From: Varanus komodoensis
Lineage: Eukaryota > Chordata > Lepidosauria > Squamata > Varanidae
Direction: 5' to 3'
DNA: 64,000 bases
Assembly: GCF_004798865.1 (NCBI RefSeq)
Contig: NW_025335268.1
Coordinates: 33,101,934 to 33,165,933 of the forward strand
This document shows positions 1 through 11,878 of the stretch, piece after piece. The notes beneath the pieces are model-generated. The model saw nothing but the letters and a program-made list of their open reading frames with translations, was not told the origin of the DNA and ran no database searches. The stretch's first letter is position 1. Each line of letters opens with the position of its first letter. Position numbers and translations under genes: made by a program.

Positions 1-2929
1 TTCTACACGTTGCCTGCTGCCTTCACATAAGTCCTTTGGACTTCTTTTAGACTCATAGTCTCTTAGCAATGGGTGCCCAAAACTGAATGATTCCCCAGGC
101 TACTCTCAGTGGGTCGCTGGTCTTGTTCCCTGCCCTTTCAGTGGGATGTACCACAGGGAGGCTCTTGTGGCACCATTGCCCAACCTCATCCCCATAACCC
201 ATAACTTTACTAGGGGTTCCAGATGACAGCAACTTCCACTCACAACCCTCTCATGCTTTTCTACCTCTTTTCCTATCTTGTTTCTTACTAGGTAAAATCT
301 ATTAAGTAGGAAAGGATGGATTAGCTGCACCAGCCTTCTAACTGGTAATGCTGGGAGTCCTCCATCAGGAAGTTCAGATGAGGGGTACTTGAGCAAAGGA
401 TTGTTCCCGGCAACCTGCTGAACTGTTCTCTGGACCCTTGCAGGACAGGCTCCACCATTAGGCATGGAGAGGTCACTGATTTGGGGTGTCATGAAAGGCC
501 ATCATAGGGATTTTTAATGTATGGTTTACTAATAATTGTTAGCAAGAAGGGCACTTGGATTTTCTGCTCAGATGCCAAAAGAAATTGGTCAGCCTTGTGT
601 ACTCTGCACCTTGACCTGTAGGAAAAATGCAGCGTTTGTTGCCCTGTCTCATGCAGCAACGTGTGTTGGAGACTTCTTGGGAGCACTTTGTTTTGGATGA
701 GCCTAGGAGTGCTTGTGACTCAGCCCTTGCTGGAAATCCTGGATCTTATTGTTGTGTGATTCAGCAGTTTCTGGGGTTTAAAACAATGTGTGATCTAGTG
801 ACCACTTTGAGGGGGAATCCTCTGGATATGCCTATGAACTGGAAGGTCTGGGGGTGGGACTGGTATGGATGGAGACTTCTTGTGCATGTTGTCCTGCCAA
901 CTGGAAGCCATGAGAGTGAGTCAGTAGGTCAAACACAACAACCTGGGAACAGTTCAAGGTGCTGATAATCACCTGTTGCACAAGACTTGGGGTTTGCTTG
1001 CCTGAGAAAATGCCTCCTTCTATCTACTCTGACCCAGTTCTCAGAACTAGAGCAAGTGGGTACTTGCAAGTAGGTGCTTTCACAAGATTGATAATCCTGC
1101 GGCGTGGAATTCTACCTTCTCTGTGGTTGCATCAGGCACTGGAAAATTTGCCTTATGAAGCATTCTTATCTAAAGCTTTGCTAGATTTCTGATGGAGAGT
1201 TAAAAGCTGGGAATAGATTTGTTTTTCCTTTGGGTGGTTCCAGGACCCCATATCTGGGCCTTTCCTTTTTCAATAGTGTCTATTATTTTGATACCTTTTG
1301 TTCTGCAGTTCAGTGCAACACTTTGTGTAGTAGAGAACACAGTAATCCGAGGCAGAGCTAGGAAGTGGTTCACCCGGCCTGGACCCCCAGTTGTTCTCTG
1401 GGAAGCCATCTGCCCCATCACCTTGCTGTCCATGGGTACTTGCTAAGATAAAGGTACAGGGGCCCTGATCTCTGTTGTATTTGGTCCCCTGTGACCTCTG
1501 CTCTCCAGGCCATCCATCCCTGTTCACAGATAGGGGTGTCTTTAGGGTCCTTTAAAGACACACACAGACTTCAGAGCTCATGTAAATCAGCCTATGCAAA
1601 GTTTTGTCCTGTGAGCCTGAGCCCCAGATCTTTTTAGTACCCAGCACCACTCTGGCAGTAATCAACCTTTAATATATATTTTTAAAAATGCAATTAATAA
1701 AAATATGAACAACAGCAGCAGATCTAATGTGAGCCTTGAATTTAGTATTCCTTCCTAGCATGGCATAGTTTGGACAATTATGTTGTAGTGAGTTCATTGA
1801 TATTCAATCTGAAGTATACAGGACTAAGAATAATTTCCTGCCAGCTGCTACCCTGGCATATGCAAACTTAGCTCACAGTGGTGTTTGGCCCTCCATCTGT
1901 GTTCCCAGAGCAAAGTCTCTCCTACACACAGTAATAACATAGGGCATGTTTGTTGCTTACATAGGAATTATCAAAGCTGCAGACTGCAGCGTGAATTGCA
2001 GCACAAGAAACCCGTAATTGTGTGGTCCTAGACTTCAAATGTGGCAGCGGTCAATGTCAAACCCAGCAAGTGATGATAAAAGATCCACACCTGCTGATCT
2101 TCCAGCTGTCAGAGAGCATCTGATAGACAGATGCTATGGTGGCACAGTGATGACTAATTTCTTTAGGGTGTATTTGATGGTCCTGCACAAAAACAGTTTC
2201 GACTCTTCCCTTGCACCCTCTGCTCCCTATAGATAGGATATATCCATTTGTTTGAAACTGCATCTGTAAATTGTGGCTAAGGGAATGTTGAATCTCATTT
2301 CCTAGCTCCTGGCCACTCAATGTATGAGAATTCATGCTTTATTACTACTTTTCATGGCAAAACTGAAATTTTGAAAAGCCTCAAAAGCATGTAGTGAATT
2401 AGCAACAACTCTGTTAATCTGGATTGTCTCATTTCGCCTCATAGCCCCTGTGGCTGATTTCAGATGTTGTTTTGTGTGTGCGTGTGTGTGCATGTACCTC
2501 TTAACAACATGTGGCATATCATCTTGGCATTCAATATGATGAATGAGATCATCTACTGATTTATGGTGCTTAGATATCCTTCTGGCATGGTATCAGCAGA
2601 GTTTGAAGTCAAAGATGTTCATATGTGCATATACATGAGGCAAGTATGGCTGAGTGGCTATTGATGGTTACTAGAACCTTTCAACAGAAATGTGAGAAAC
2701 TATTTCACAGGGTTTGTATCACAAATTAAAACAACAGTATGGTGTTAATTTTGGATGAATGACTTGTTCATAGCAGTTTCAACCCCTATGAAGATCATGA
2801 TATCTGAAAAAATCCTGCATTCATTCTTAAAACTTCAGATATATTCTAGCTACTCACAGACTGTTATTTCCATATCAAATGTAAAATGGATTATCGGAAT
2901 AATGGCCTCTGGCTCTTCTTCATATGAGC
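1..2929. other. Unassigned intronic sequence
   Basis: No gene or known repeat was recognised. The first 1.5 kb is somewhat richer in GC than what follows and carries several open frames, the longest 128 codons on the - strand at 106-492 and 112 codons on the + strand at 627-965. None resembles a known domain and they overlap on opposite strands, so they are treated as chance. A short GT-rich run lies near 2474-2492. An old, unlabelled repeat in 1-1600 is possible. Confidence 0.5.
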
Positions 2930-3390
2930 AGGGCACTCCTTCTCTTTCTTTCTCTAGCTAACGCAAATGAAACTTTAGAAGCACAGTCCTTTTATTAAAA
3001 CTTAGCAGGTTACATGACATATAAATCAAAGCCTTTTCCTTGAGATGTGTGAGAAGCATCTGCCCATGTAGAGAGCCAAATCCAAAGTGAAATTTTGTCC
3101 TCTTCCTTTCGGAAAAGCCCTTGACTCCACCCTCAGCTGGTTCCTGCTGCTTGTGGGCTGGATGGCAGGAATGCCTGGCATGGTACAATTGGTCCATTCG
3201 TTTGCCTGTTGTCTCCTGACTTTGTCAAAGAACCCATTCTTCATTGCCTTCTCCCCCAGCTCTGAAATGTCTCCTTTCTTTTCCAAGGTGGTGGTTCTCA
3301 TTTTTTACCTAAGATTCTTCTCCAGGTAACCTCGAAATGTCAAAGTCAGCTGCCCACCTTTGCCTTATTCCTCTTCCTTAGAATTGGATG
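2930..3390 (-). mobile_element. LTR-like repeat, copy 1 (fossil)
   Basis: One of three copies of the same unit in this window (others at 4293-4600 and 40767-41210), all in the same orientation. Read on the - strand, it has an AATAAA-type poly(A) signal (complement of 2990-2996) followed by a short pyrimidine-containing tail. That layout fits an LTR (U3, R with poly(A) signal, U5). No coding region of a retroelement is attached, so it would be a solo, old copy. Family not identified. A non-LTR repeat with an internal poly(A) signal is the alternative. Confidence 0.45.
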
Positions 3391-3453
3391 AATCTATCTG
3401 AGCAAACTGTAATGTATAAGAGCTGGGCCTCCTCCCTACATTTCCCATATTTA

Positions 3454-3850
3454 TTTTTATTTAAAATTATTCTTTAGCCACATTTCATAACGGAACCCTT
3501 CCAAGTTGGCATATAGCAAAACAAGACACATAAAATCAATTTACTATTAAGCAATAAAATATAATAAAATCTCTAATTGTGCTATTAAAATAGTAATAAC
3601 AGCTCTAAAACCCAATAATAAAACCAGCAACAAAACACAACAGAAGTGTTCAGATTAGGAGAAGGCCAGAGTTCCATGCTCTAAAGGCCTTCCTAAAAGC
3701 TTGCAGAGAACATGGTGGACTGCCAATGGCAACTTATTCTAAAGCTATGGAGCCATTGCAGAAAAGGCCCTCTCATATATGGTCACCTACCTAACCACTT
3801 TAATGTGTGAACCAATGAGAAGGGCTTGTGTCTGTCTCCTGTATTCTAAG
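3454..3850 (-). mobile_element. L2-like LINE 3' fragment, degraded
   Basis: The stretch opens with an AT-rich segment like the L2 3' tail. It then runs into sequence resembling the L2 C-terminal region in antisense: a segment reading like 'clean-up of gaps, then an invariant GCC-AGAGAAGGCCCTCTC block', here around 3750-3775. The same block is better kept in the L2 copies at 45.0 and 55.7 kb. It is heavily diverged, so old. Confidence 0.45.
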
Positions 3851-4292
3851 GATGCACATTTAGTTTTCGTTGGCATGATAAAATGATTTGATTTTGTCTT
3901 GACCCATGAATTAACTGAAATGAAGTAGAAGGCAAATTAAATTCAGTTTTAGTTCTGCCTCACAGACACTTGCCTTGATACTGTGAAGCAACATGATATA
4001 GCCAGATGGAGGGGAATGGGGCAGGGGGCAGAGACAGGGAGAGGAAAGGAATGGCAACTCTCTTAGCTATTGGTGTTGCAATGCATGGGGGGAAAACCAC
4101 CATATCAATGAGAGAAATGGTGCCCACAGGCTGCTGATTCACTAAGAGAAAGGTACTGACTGCTGTGTCCACATGGATGGTGATACTGCCTATGTAAGAA
4201 GAAAGACTGGCTGTTGAGACATCATGCAGATGCCACCACCAGAAGGTCAGAGAAGGTGGCCAGTGTGTTCTTTCACATGTTGATAGCCACTA
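3851..4292. other. Unassigned intronic sequence
   Basis: Nothing recognised. A 70-codon - strand frame is present at 3960-4172 and shows no family resemblance. Confidence 0.5.
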
Positions 4293-4600
4293 AGCATGAG
4301 TAGGTCCTTTCCCTCTTTCTTTCTGGTTTTCAAACTCAAGACAATCTCTTGAAATGCCTTCTTTTTAAAATCAAAACTTAACAGATTACAGAACAGTATG
4401 AACTTGAATAGGCTTCTAACTGAATTAAAGAACTGAATCCGAACAGGAAGCTTCCTCTCTTCCTGTTTGATAAAACTTCTGAGTCCACACTCAGGGTGGC
4501 TCTTCCTGCTTGATGACAAGATGGTGGGAATGACAAAGATGCTTTCACTGGCTGCCAGTGAAAGCATCTCTCTGTGCTGCCAACTCTTTTGCTAATGAAT
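4293..4600 (-). mobile_element. LTR-like repeat, copy 2 (fossil)
   Basis: The second copy of the repeat seen at 2930-3390 and 40767-41210. It shares with copy 3 the opening block beginning ATGAG followed by a CCCTTTCC-rich run, the AACTTAACAG segment near 4375-4384, and the block around 4466-4510 with CTTCTGA and CTCAGGGTG. It carries a perfect 31-bp palindrome (4538-4568) that the other copies lack at that place. Fossil, family unidentified, LTR-like by layout. Confidence 0.45.
4538..4568. repeat. Perfect 31-bp palindrome (15-bp arms, 1-nt centre)
   Basis: Arms GATGCTTTCACTGGC (4538-4552) and GCCAGTGAAAGCATC (4554-4568) are exact reverse complements around a single T at 4553. It lies inside LTR-like copy 2. 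Copies 1 and 3 do not have the symmetry at the matching place, so it probably arose in this copy by a local inverted duplication. Confidence 0.95.
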
Positions 4601-4758
4601 GGGAGAAACTGAAATGTTAGCAGCCATAAGTTGGGAACAAAGAAGCTGCACTGAGCCAAGTTAAGAAAGATTGTATTTATTATCCATAAAGAATAATGGA
4701 AGACTAAAATTCAATGAAAAACACACTTTATTTTCTATTGAAACATACAATAAAACTT

Positions 4759-4940
4759 GAATCATAGAATCATAGAGTTTGAAGAGGCCAGTAGGCCATC
4801 GGGTTCAACCCCCTAGATTTGTAGGACACAAAGTTATACTATCCCATGCAGATGACTGTCCAGATGCTTTCTGAATGTCTCCAGTGAGGGAGACTCACAA
4901 CTTCCTCAGGGAATAGGTTCCATAAATGTTACTGTTGATA
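4759..4940 (-). mobile_element. CR1 LINE 3' end
   Basis: It starts with the doubled ATCATAGA unit that is the complement of the CR1 tail repeat (ATTCTATG), followed by the antisense of the CR1 C-terminus and 3' UTR. The recognisable blocks are the 'guanine-rich GGCC...GGCCATCGGGTTCAACCCCC' segment and 'GACTGTCCAGATGC'. Same subfamily as 43098-43404 and 61561-61735. 5'-truncated, as is usual for CR1. Confidence 0.8.
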
Positions 4941-4964
4941 CAATCCTTTCCCTTTCCCTCTCTT

Positions 4965-4985
4965 GTGGGTGGGTGGGTGGGTGGA
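4965..4985 (+). repeat. (GGGT)n microsatellite, G-quadruplex motif
   Basis: Four GGG runs at 4967-4969, 4971-4973, 4975-4977 and 4979-4981 are separated by single T loops. This is the classic parallel G-quadruplex pattern on the + (PRKN sense) strand. Confidence 0.9.
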
Positions 4986-7461
4986 TGGTGGGCAGATATA
5001 TGAAATTAATGTCCCAGGGTGTGCCAGCCAATTAAAGAAGCCAAATTAAAGAAACCAAAATCATGGTTCTTTGATTCACCTTAAGTTCTGACTACCTTAA
5101 AGTCTGAATGGAGAAATACATTCAGTCCTCATTTTAAAAGGAACAAATTTACTTTGCACTTCCTGGATTAATATGAGGATTGGAATCATTCAGATTGTGC
5201 ATGCCACTGGACCAAAAAAATAGATATAAAATGTTATGGGCAAATGGGTATATAATAAATACAATTTTTGTGGAGTTTTTATGCAGAAAATGATGCAGAG
5301 ATAGGATGAAACAGACAAATGTTTGAATATATGTGAAACTAAAATGGACCAAAATGAATAGATTTATCCTTTTCTACTTCAGAGTGGTAAATGCTGGAGG
5401 TCAAAAAATGCCTGAAATTTCACATTTTCAGTCCTATGTCCACTAGACAGAGTCTCCTCAGACATAAGATTGTTTGGAGCTCTGACCTTGGAAATGTTCT
5501 CCAAGATCAGAGTTAGGACTCTGAACTCAAAGCACCTCTGTTCCATCCATACAGCAGGTGTGGAAAGTATGCTGGATTGGCCACCAATAATCAAGAGTGA
5601 CCTTAAACCCGTATTCAGTAACTCTCTTTGTGAGCTCCCAGCTATTCCAGAGGTAATAATGATATAGCAACTCCAGCTTTCAAGAAATTCCTGGCAGAGA
5701 GGCCCAGGAGAACTGAATCAGCAGGCCTCTGCTTACCCACAGCTGAGCTGGACAGTACCTGTTCCTCCTCTGAGCCTGAATCCATGTCTGAGGTGAAGCC
5801 CCACCTGAACTGAGGCCAGATGCCCCAGGAAGAACGAGTCCAGCTGCTAAGCTGGGGTCTTAAGAGTGACTTAGGAGGCAGATTTTGGGAAGCAGGATGG
5901 GGAGGAGACAGCCTCCACTGGCATGCATAATATCCTGACATTCTGTCCTTGCAGTCTGGGCCAGAACATTTAGGCAGCCAAAGTCAACCAACTACATGTT
6001 TTGCAGGGCAGGAGAAGTGCTTCTTCCACCCTGCATAGGATGCAAGTAATCCTCTTAGTTGGAAACATTATGGTCAGCCTCACTGAAAGGTGCTGTAAAT
6101 TTTCCTTAATATAGGTGTTAGTGGAGAGTCAGAGATGCTGTTTCATTTTCTCCTTAGAATTAATGAAGTATTTCTCTTTCAAAACAGTTGCAAGTCTTTT
6201 CATGCTTCCCTGCCCCCTGTGTCCAGATCCCGTGCCATGTAAACATATTCAAAAGGAGGTATTTTTTCCAATAGAACTTCTGTCATATTGGGCAGGAAAC
6301 CTGAGTTGGCTGCCTAACTAGTCTCCAAAATATTTGGCTTGGCAATGTCTGAATAATCAACTGCAATGAAAAGTGGAAGACAGTGCTGATTAAATGGCAG
6401 GCATCAATCATTCCTCCTTTTAATGTATTTTTTTTTAAATAACAACAACATAGAGAATGAAAGAGAATTAGCATTTTGTAGTGAGTGTCATTTTAGTGCT
6501 TAACAGTTGGCAGAAAAATGATTGCCAGATGGGTGGCTTGAAGTTGTACGGACAGGAAAGGCTGTTTGGCTATAATACTTTTGCCATACTCATAAGCATC
6601 TCACTTGAAATATGCTGCAATGGGCCATAAAAGTATATTGGGACAGGCAGAAAGGTTTTCCTGTCCAAAGTTTCTTTCTATTTCTAGAATTCATGTTTAG
6701 GAGTTAATTTTGCTTTCCATGGAAGCATATCTAGACAGAGTTTCCTAAATCTTTCTGTCAAATAAAGCAATGGCAGAAGTGGAGCTAAATTGCACACACA
6801 ACATTTATTTTTTGGTGACTGTCATACAACTTCTTTGATGTCTGTGTGTCCAAGTATGACTATCCAATGGTAGGAAGTCTTAAACCTGCTAGATATTCAG
6901 CCAACATTGCCTGCATAGAGTCACTGGGGGAGGGTAGGAATATCAAGGAGAAGAGACGAACCCTGTGAGATGCCTTGCGTTCCTTGCAAAAGGAAGAATG
7001 ACAGGGTAGTAAAGTAGCGCAGCAGGAGCAATGATTCTTAACTAGCCACACCTCCTGTCTCCAGTTAATCTCTCCCTTCCCTGATGCTCCTTGAGGAAAG
7101 ATAGGTATGGCTGACTCCAGTGGGGCCAAAGCAGAGCCTGCATGGAGTAACCAGCATGCAGGATTACTGTATGTTTGAGTACAATGAAACCCTTTACTGC
7201 TTTAACTAGTCTTGCTTACTTTTAATTTTTAAGAGCCTTCTGTTGGTATGCTTTGCAGTTGAGTAAATTACTAAGAAGCTTCTGCATATAATCCTCCTTT
7301 CAATTACTTCTGTAGCAGGGGCCAAGAGGCATGTCCCCCTCCTGCAAAGCCTTTCCGTCTGGCATACAGCCTCTCCTGTGTCAGCCTTCTCCACTTTGTC
7401 CTTTGTTTCACTGCTGCTTCCTCATCTGCTGCAGCAATAAAAAGTTGGCAGCTTCTTCTTG
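4986..7461. other. Unassigned intronic sequence
   Basis: No gene or confident repeat. A GC-richer patch at 5690-5945, with a 99-codon - strand frame, stands out from its AT-rich surroundings. It may be a worn transposon but I could not assign it. Confidence 0.5.
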
Positions 7462-7479
7462 CCCCCCCCCCCCCTCCCC
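7462..7479 (+). repeat. Poly-C tract
   Basis: Thirteen consecutive C residues (7462-7474), one T, then four more C. On the - strand this is a long G run. Confidence 0.95.
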
Positions 7480-10400
7480 GCAACCCTCAAAACTGAAAGT
7501 CTAAGGAGAGAACTGTGTGGAGGGCTTGGCTATTGGGCAGCAGAGAAATGAAATGCAAAGCCAGAGAGTTTTGCCTCTCTGGAGTTAAAAAAAGGCCTTC
7601 CCGTACCAAAACGGCTCTGGTCTTGCCCCTTCTTCTCTGCTGCTGCACCATCATTCATATGAATATGCACCTTATGTGCGTACCTGTGTCATGAGGAGGG
7701 CAGTTCCAGGGGGCCTTTAAACAGAGTTATGCACACACAGCATATTGATAAATTATACTTTAAGTGAATGGTAAATACCTGCTAGTCAAATAGGAAAATT
7801 AGCTCAACCCTAATTCAGAGTCCAGAAGTAAACTTTAGTTTTAGAGCTTTTTGTTCTCATATAATCCCCATTCACATTCATTACTGAAGAAGAAGACAGC
7901 TTGACTGGAATACCCATCTTCCAGGACCCAGGTGGGTCTCCCAGTCCTAATAGGCAGCTTTCATCAGTGGCTACTGCTTATCTGTTCCAATAAAAATACA
8001 AAAATGCATCCAATTTACTTCTGAAGAATTGTTGGTTACGCTATTCAATCATAAAACAATTCTGCTATTGTAAACTTTTAAAAAACTTTTTAGTGTTTGC
8101 AGCTCAAGGCTAGGAGATTGCAGCTCAGTGTAGTTCCAAATAACCATGTTACAAATTAGTCTGCAAGACCCATTGATTTCCCCTGAGAATGCCCCATCTC
8201 TAGTCTAGTCAATTTCACAACTATATCCTATCAGAGAAGCCCATATAGTCAGTTCTGTGATCCTAGCTAGTCAGTTGAGAATGGGATAGAAATGTTGCCA
8301 TTTTGATTTTCCTGCTTGATTTCTAGCTCTCCAACGCCTTGCTTTATGAAGGAATAACTCAACTAACAATTTTTCAAAAATAAATCAGGCACATTTGTAC
8401 ACCTTTATTGGAGCAAAGAAGTGCAACTGAAGAAAGTGGCTGGGGCTTTGAAGAAGCAGACAGCACCCTCCAGAGCTTGGAGTAGACTGAATAGAGCCCC
8501 AACAGGAATGTTTAGTGCCCTTTCTCCATTTAATATTTACCCAATACTTTTCATTAGATCAGAATTGCAGAAGTAGTCCATCCGTTAGAAAGAAAAAAGA
8601 ACATGGCAGAGTAGAATCCATGGATTAAGTAGCTAATTGCAGTGTATGGGGAGAACCTTCCAAAAAGTGTTTATTCCAGCAGAGAAGATGTTTTAGTTAA
8701 GGGGTTGTTGGGAGTCATGCCAATATTAAAATAAAACAGGAGAGGAAGTGATGATAGAGAACAGGAAGATTATAGCAACATGATGATGTATCTCCCCTTT
8801 CCCCCACACCATACATTCCATGAATGAGGCAAGGCAATTGCACCATAAAGCCCTTGTCTGGAAGCACCTGGACTCTTGGCGGGTGGGGGAAATAGAAAAC
8901 CAAGGCCATTGGGAATGGAGTATGAGTGAAAGAGTGAACAAGAACATTCCACAAGGAAGCATTTTGTCATGGGTCCTATTTGTTCAATTATAGAGAGGAT
9001 TCTTTATCTCTGACCTAGGTATTAAATCTTGGACACCAGCAGATTGGAAGTTATCTTCATAGTGAAAATAAAATAAGTAGGATATAGGCAATTGACAAAA
9101 AGTATGTGTGAAGAGGATTCTGCTTAGATGTTGCCTTCTAGTTCATATCATTGATTCGACTCCAGTGGGCAAGTTCTCTGGACTTTAGCTTGCAGAGCCT
9201 GACACATTAGGTATCTCATCTGTATTAATCTCTTCTGCTTATTAGCTACCCCTTGAGCACCAAACTTGCAGCCCCCAGGACTCTTGGTAGCACTGGCATG
9301 TTTCTTTACCAAGTGCAAAACCACTCCATTTGGGTCATGCCATAGACTGATCCTCACTATGTACTGATTATCAGAAACTATCTATGAAATTACCAGATTT
9401 TGTGTTTGAAAAGAGGATCAGATCAACTAGAATCAGCTGTAGAGATCCTCAGAGGAACATAGCACTTTCCCTTATTAGAAGAACCGATAATATATTTTGC
9501 CAATCACATGATAACGGGTTTCCAACCACAAGATGGTTTATATACACCATGAATTTTATGAAAAATTTTCCAGTTTATAAGAGAAAGCTATGAAACCAAA
9601 CACCCTGGAAAACCCTGTGCTGATAGAAGAAACATGTCTAGAACTCAAAATTACATGTGAACTTAAATGCATTCTGCATTTGTTTGTTTGTGCTCCGGAA
9701 GCTGCTACCATACCTAGAAACAGTAACGATGTTTTGTCAAATGTAAACTCAGGAGCAACACTGCAAGTGTGAGAATGAAGAAAGGATCCAGTTACAGGAT
9801 GTGTGCATGCCAGTGCCAACTGGTTAACACAGGTCACGGATTTGTACAAATATTTTACCCTGCATGACTCTAAATCCATAAAGTTGCTTCAAGGAGGAAA
9901 AAAAAAATCAGCTCAATTATTCCAAAGGGCTTTTGAACGCAAATATGTAAGAAGAAATAACCTGTAACAGGTATTCGGCAAACAGTAATGTTCTTCACTA
10001 CCCTTCCAAGAAAATGCACTACTCCCAAACAGAAACGGGTAAATCCAAGGAGAACAGAACAAAGTGTTTTAGAAGTTCTGAGCTCAATAGAAGTCCTCTT
10101 CTCCCCTGAGGTGCTTTTCCTGCAGTTTGGGCATGTAAAAATAGGGTCAAGTCTTGTCAGTAAATTTCAGGGCTCAAGCCTTCTCTTTTTTGTGGATTTT
10201 TTCCCACTGCTGGCTGGCCTGATTCAGGTATTTTACTGTTACACAGTAAAATGCAATGAATATTTCACCCCTTCAGCAATATTTTAAATTAAATATAAAT
10301 GATTCCTGTTGGCTTCAGCACAGAAATTGATGTATACTTCTGTGACAAAGTATTCCCATGCTCGCCCCTTTGTATATAGCATCACTAACAATAGCTTCTA

Positions 10401-11543
10401 CCAAGGAGATCCAATTTAGTGACTGGTTGTGGATCCTCACACATTCCTATAGCATTATGGACAAGCGGAGTCTATGATCCCAGGACTCAGACCTCCTCTA
10501 GGTGCCACTGGCTAAGGTACTTCACTCCTGAGATGGAAGCAGCTTCAGCAGGGTTACATTTGAACACCAGACATACACAAAGAATTGAAGACTTTACAGT
10601 GCATGTACATGCAGGTCATAAATTGCTGACCGCAGATGTCATCACAGATGTTCTACTGTGCGTGGTTCCATTCCGCATCCACATGGTGGCTGTCTTCACA
10701 TGCCAACCATTCTGTGTGCAGCAGGTGTGGCCCACCATATGGACTGGGTGATTGAGACAGTACTGTGAAAAGGTCTGCAGTGGTGAGGACAAGAGCATGG
10801 GACATGCCTCTTGGGCACCTGCACATAAACAGCCAACTGTTTGGAGACTGTTTACGATGTTCACGTTTTCTCAGTAATTTTAGGGTCACAGACTAAAGCA
10901 CATTATAAATTCAGAAGCAGCATTCGCCACATTCTCATTTAGCTCCCTTTATCTTTCTTTTCAATTATGTTTTTTATTATTATTATTTTAAAGGAGAGAA
11001 AAGCAATTGTGGATAAGGCAGTTATTTTTAATCTCTTGAAGTTTGATTCTAGTGATCTCAGGCAAAAACGATTCCCCCTATTAAACTAGAAGATTAGAGC
11101 TCAGGTCTGAGATTTGCATAACGTGAAGTGAAGTGTGTAGCTTTTGTAAGTAATATTGATCATTTTCTGTCCTTAGGCGATTGATACAAAAGGAAAGAAA
11201 TAACCTGCTTTGGAATTAGCCTTTGGGTAACATCTTTTAACAGAACAAAGCCTAAATATGTTTTTCTTTAATTTTATGTGGTTCATGTTTCCTGGTTCTT
11301 GGAGAATTTCACTTACTGTAAGAGGCATTACCCAACCAGCTATATGAGAATCCATGGTTTCTGAAGCAATACTAATACTTCCATAAAGAGTTCCTGTTGT
11401 TATTCATGCCTATCTCTAATTTCCTGAGAGTATTAGCAGGCATATATGGTGCCCTGCAACACTATTCGCCCTTCACCCCTGCCTCTTTCATTTTCAGTTG
11501 CATTATAACCTGCAATTGAAATGGAATCAATTGGCATTGTAAC
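7480..11543. other. Unassigned intronic sequence
   Basis: Nothing firmly recognised over 4 kb. It contains a small perfect hairpin at 10230-10252 (10-bp arms, 3-nt loop) and a short TTA run near 10979. Frames up to 110 codons (10419-10751) have no recognisable content. Confidence 0.5.
10230..10252. repeat. Small perfect inverted repeat
   Basis: ATTTTACTGT (10230-10239) and ACAGTAAAAT (10243-10252) are exact reverse complements around TAC. No function is implied. Confidence 0.9.
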
Positions 11544-11878
11544 CACTTGGGATACACAAGATACTCAGTGCTGTAAAGATGCAAATTTGTTTCTTATTGT
11601 AGCACAAATGTTAAGTCAACAAAAACTGACATTTGTTGGTTGCTTAAGTAGTTATCCCTTTTGCTGTGGCAGGTCTAAATAAGCTCTGCAGCACCCCATT
11701 GCCTATAGAATACTGTAAGTAGTGGAATAGGTGCCATTACAGTGTCAAATGATTTCAGATGGAATACATCTGCTTCTGGCATGGATTTGGCAGGGGCCGC
11801 ATTATTTCTTAAGTTCCCAAAGTATGAACAGCTTCTGGAGCACTGTTAAACCCATTATTACAAAATGGAAAGAATATG
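11544..11878 (+). mobile_element. Tc1-family DNA transposon, 5' part (truncated)
   Basis: Two parts identify it. The first 140 bases align with the terminal inverted repeat and subterminal region of the better-preserved Tc1 at 56413-58408. The shared blocks are ACACAAGATACTC near 11554, TTTGTTGGTTGC at 11632-11643 and TTATCCC at 11652-11658. The last ~60 bases translate as a piece of the transposase helix-turn-helix region, ending in the hallmark KWKEYG at 11860-11877. It stops abruptly where BovB begins; the rest of the element is not seen on the far side. A non-functional relic. Confidence 0.75.

Noticed and set aside
106-492. 128-codon - strand ORF near the window start
   Set aside because: No family resemblance and no splice or start context; likely chance in a GC-richer patch.
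8390-8420. AATAAA-like motif on the - strand suggesting another LTR-type end
   Set aside because: No second copy seen in the window and no other LTR-like features; a bare AATAAA occurs by chance in AT-rich DNA.
9148-9357. 69-codon - strand ORF looking faintly like a ribosomal protein (basic, KKHASATKS..GGCKFG)
   Set aside because: Compared from memory with L34, L37, L37a, L24 and others; none aligned beyond scattered Lys and Gly. Not supported.
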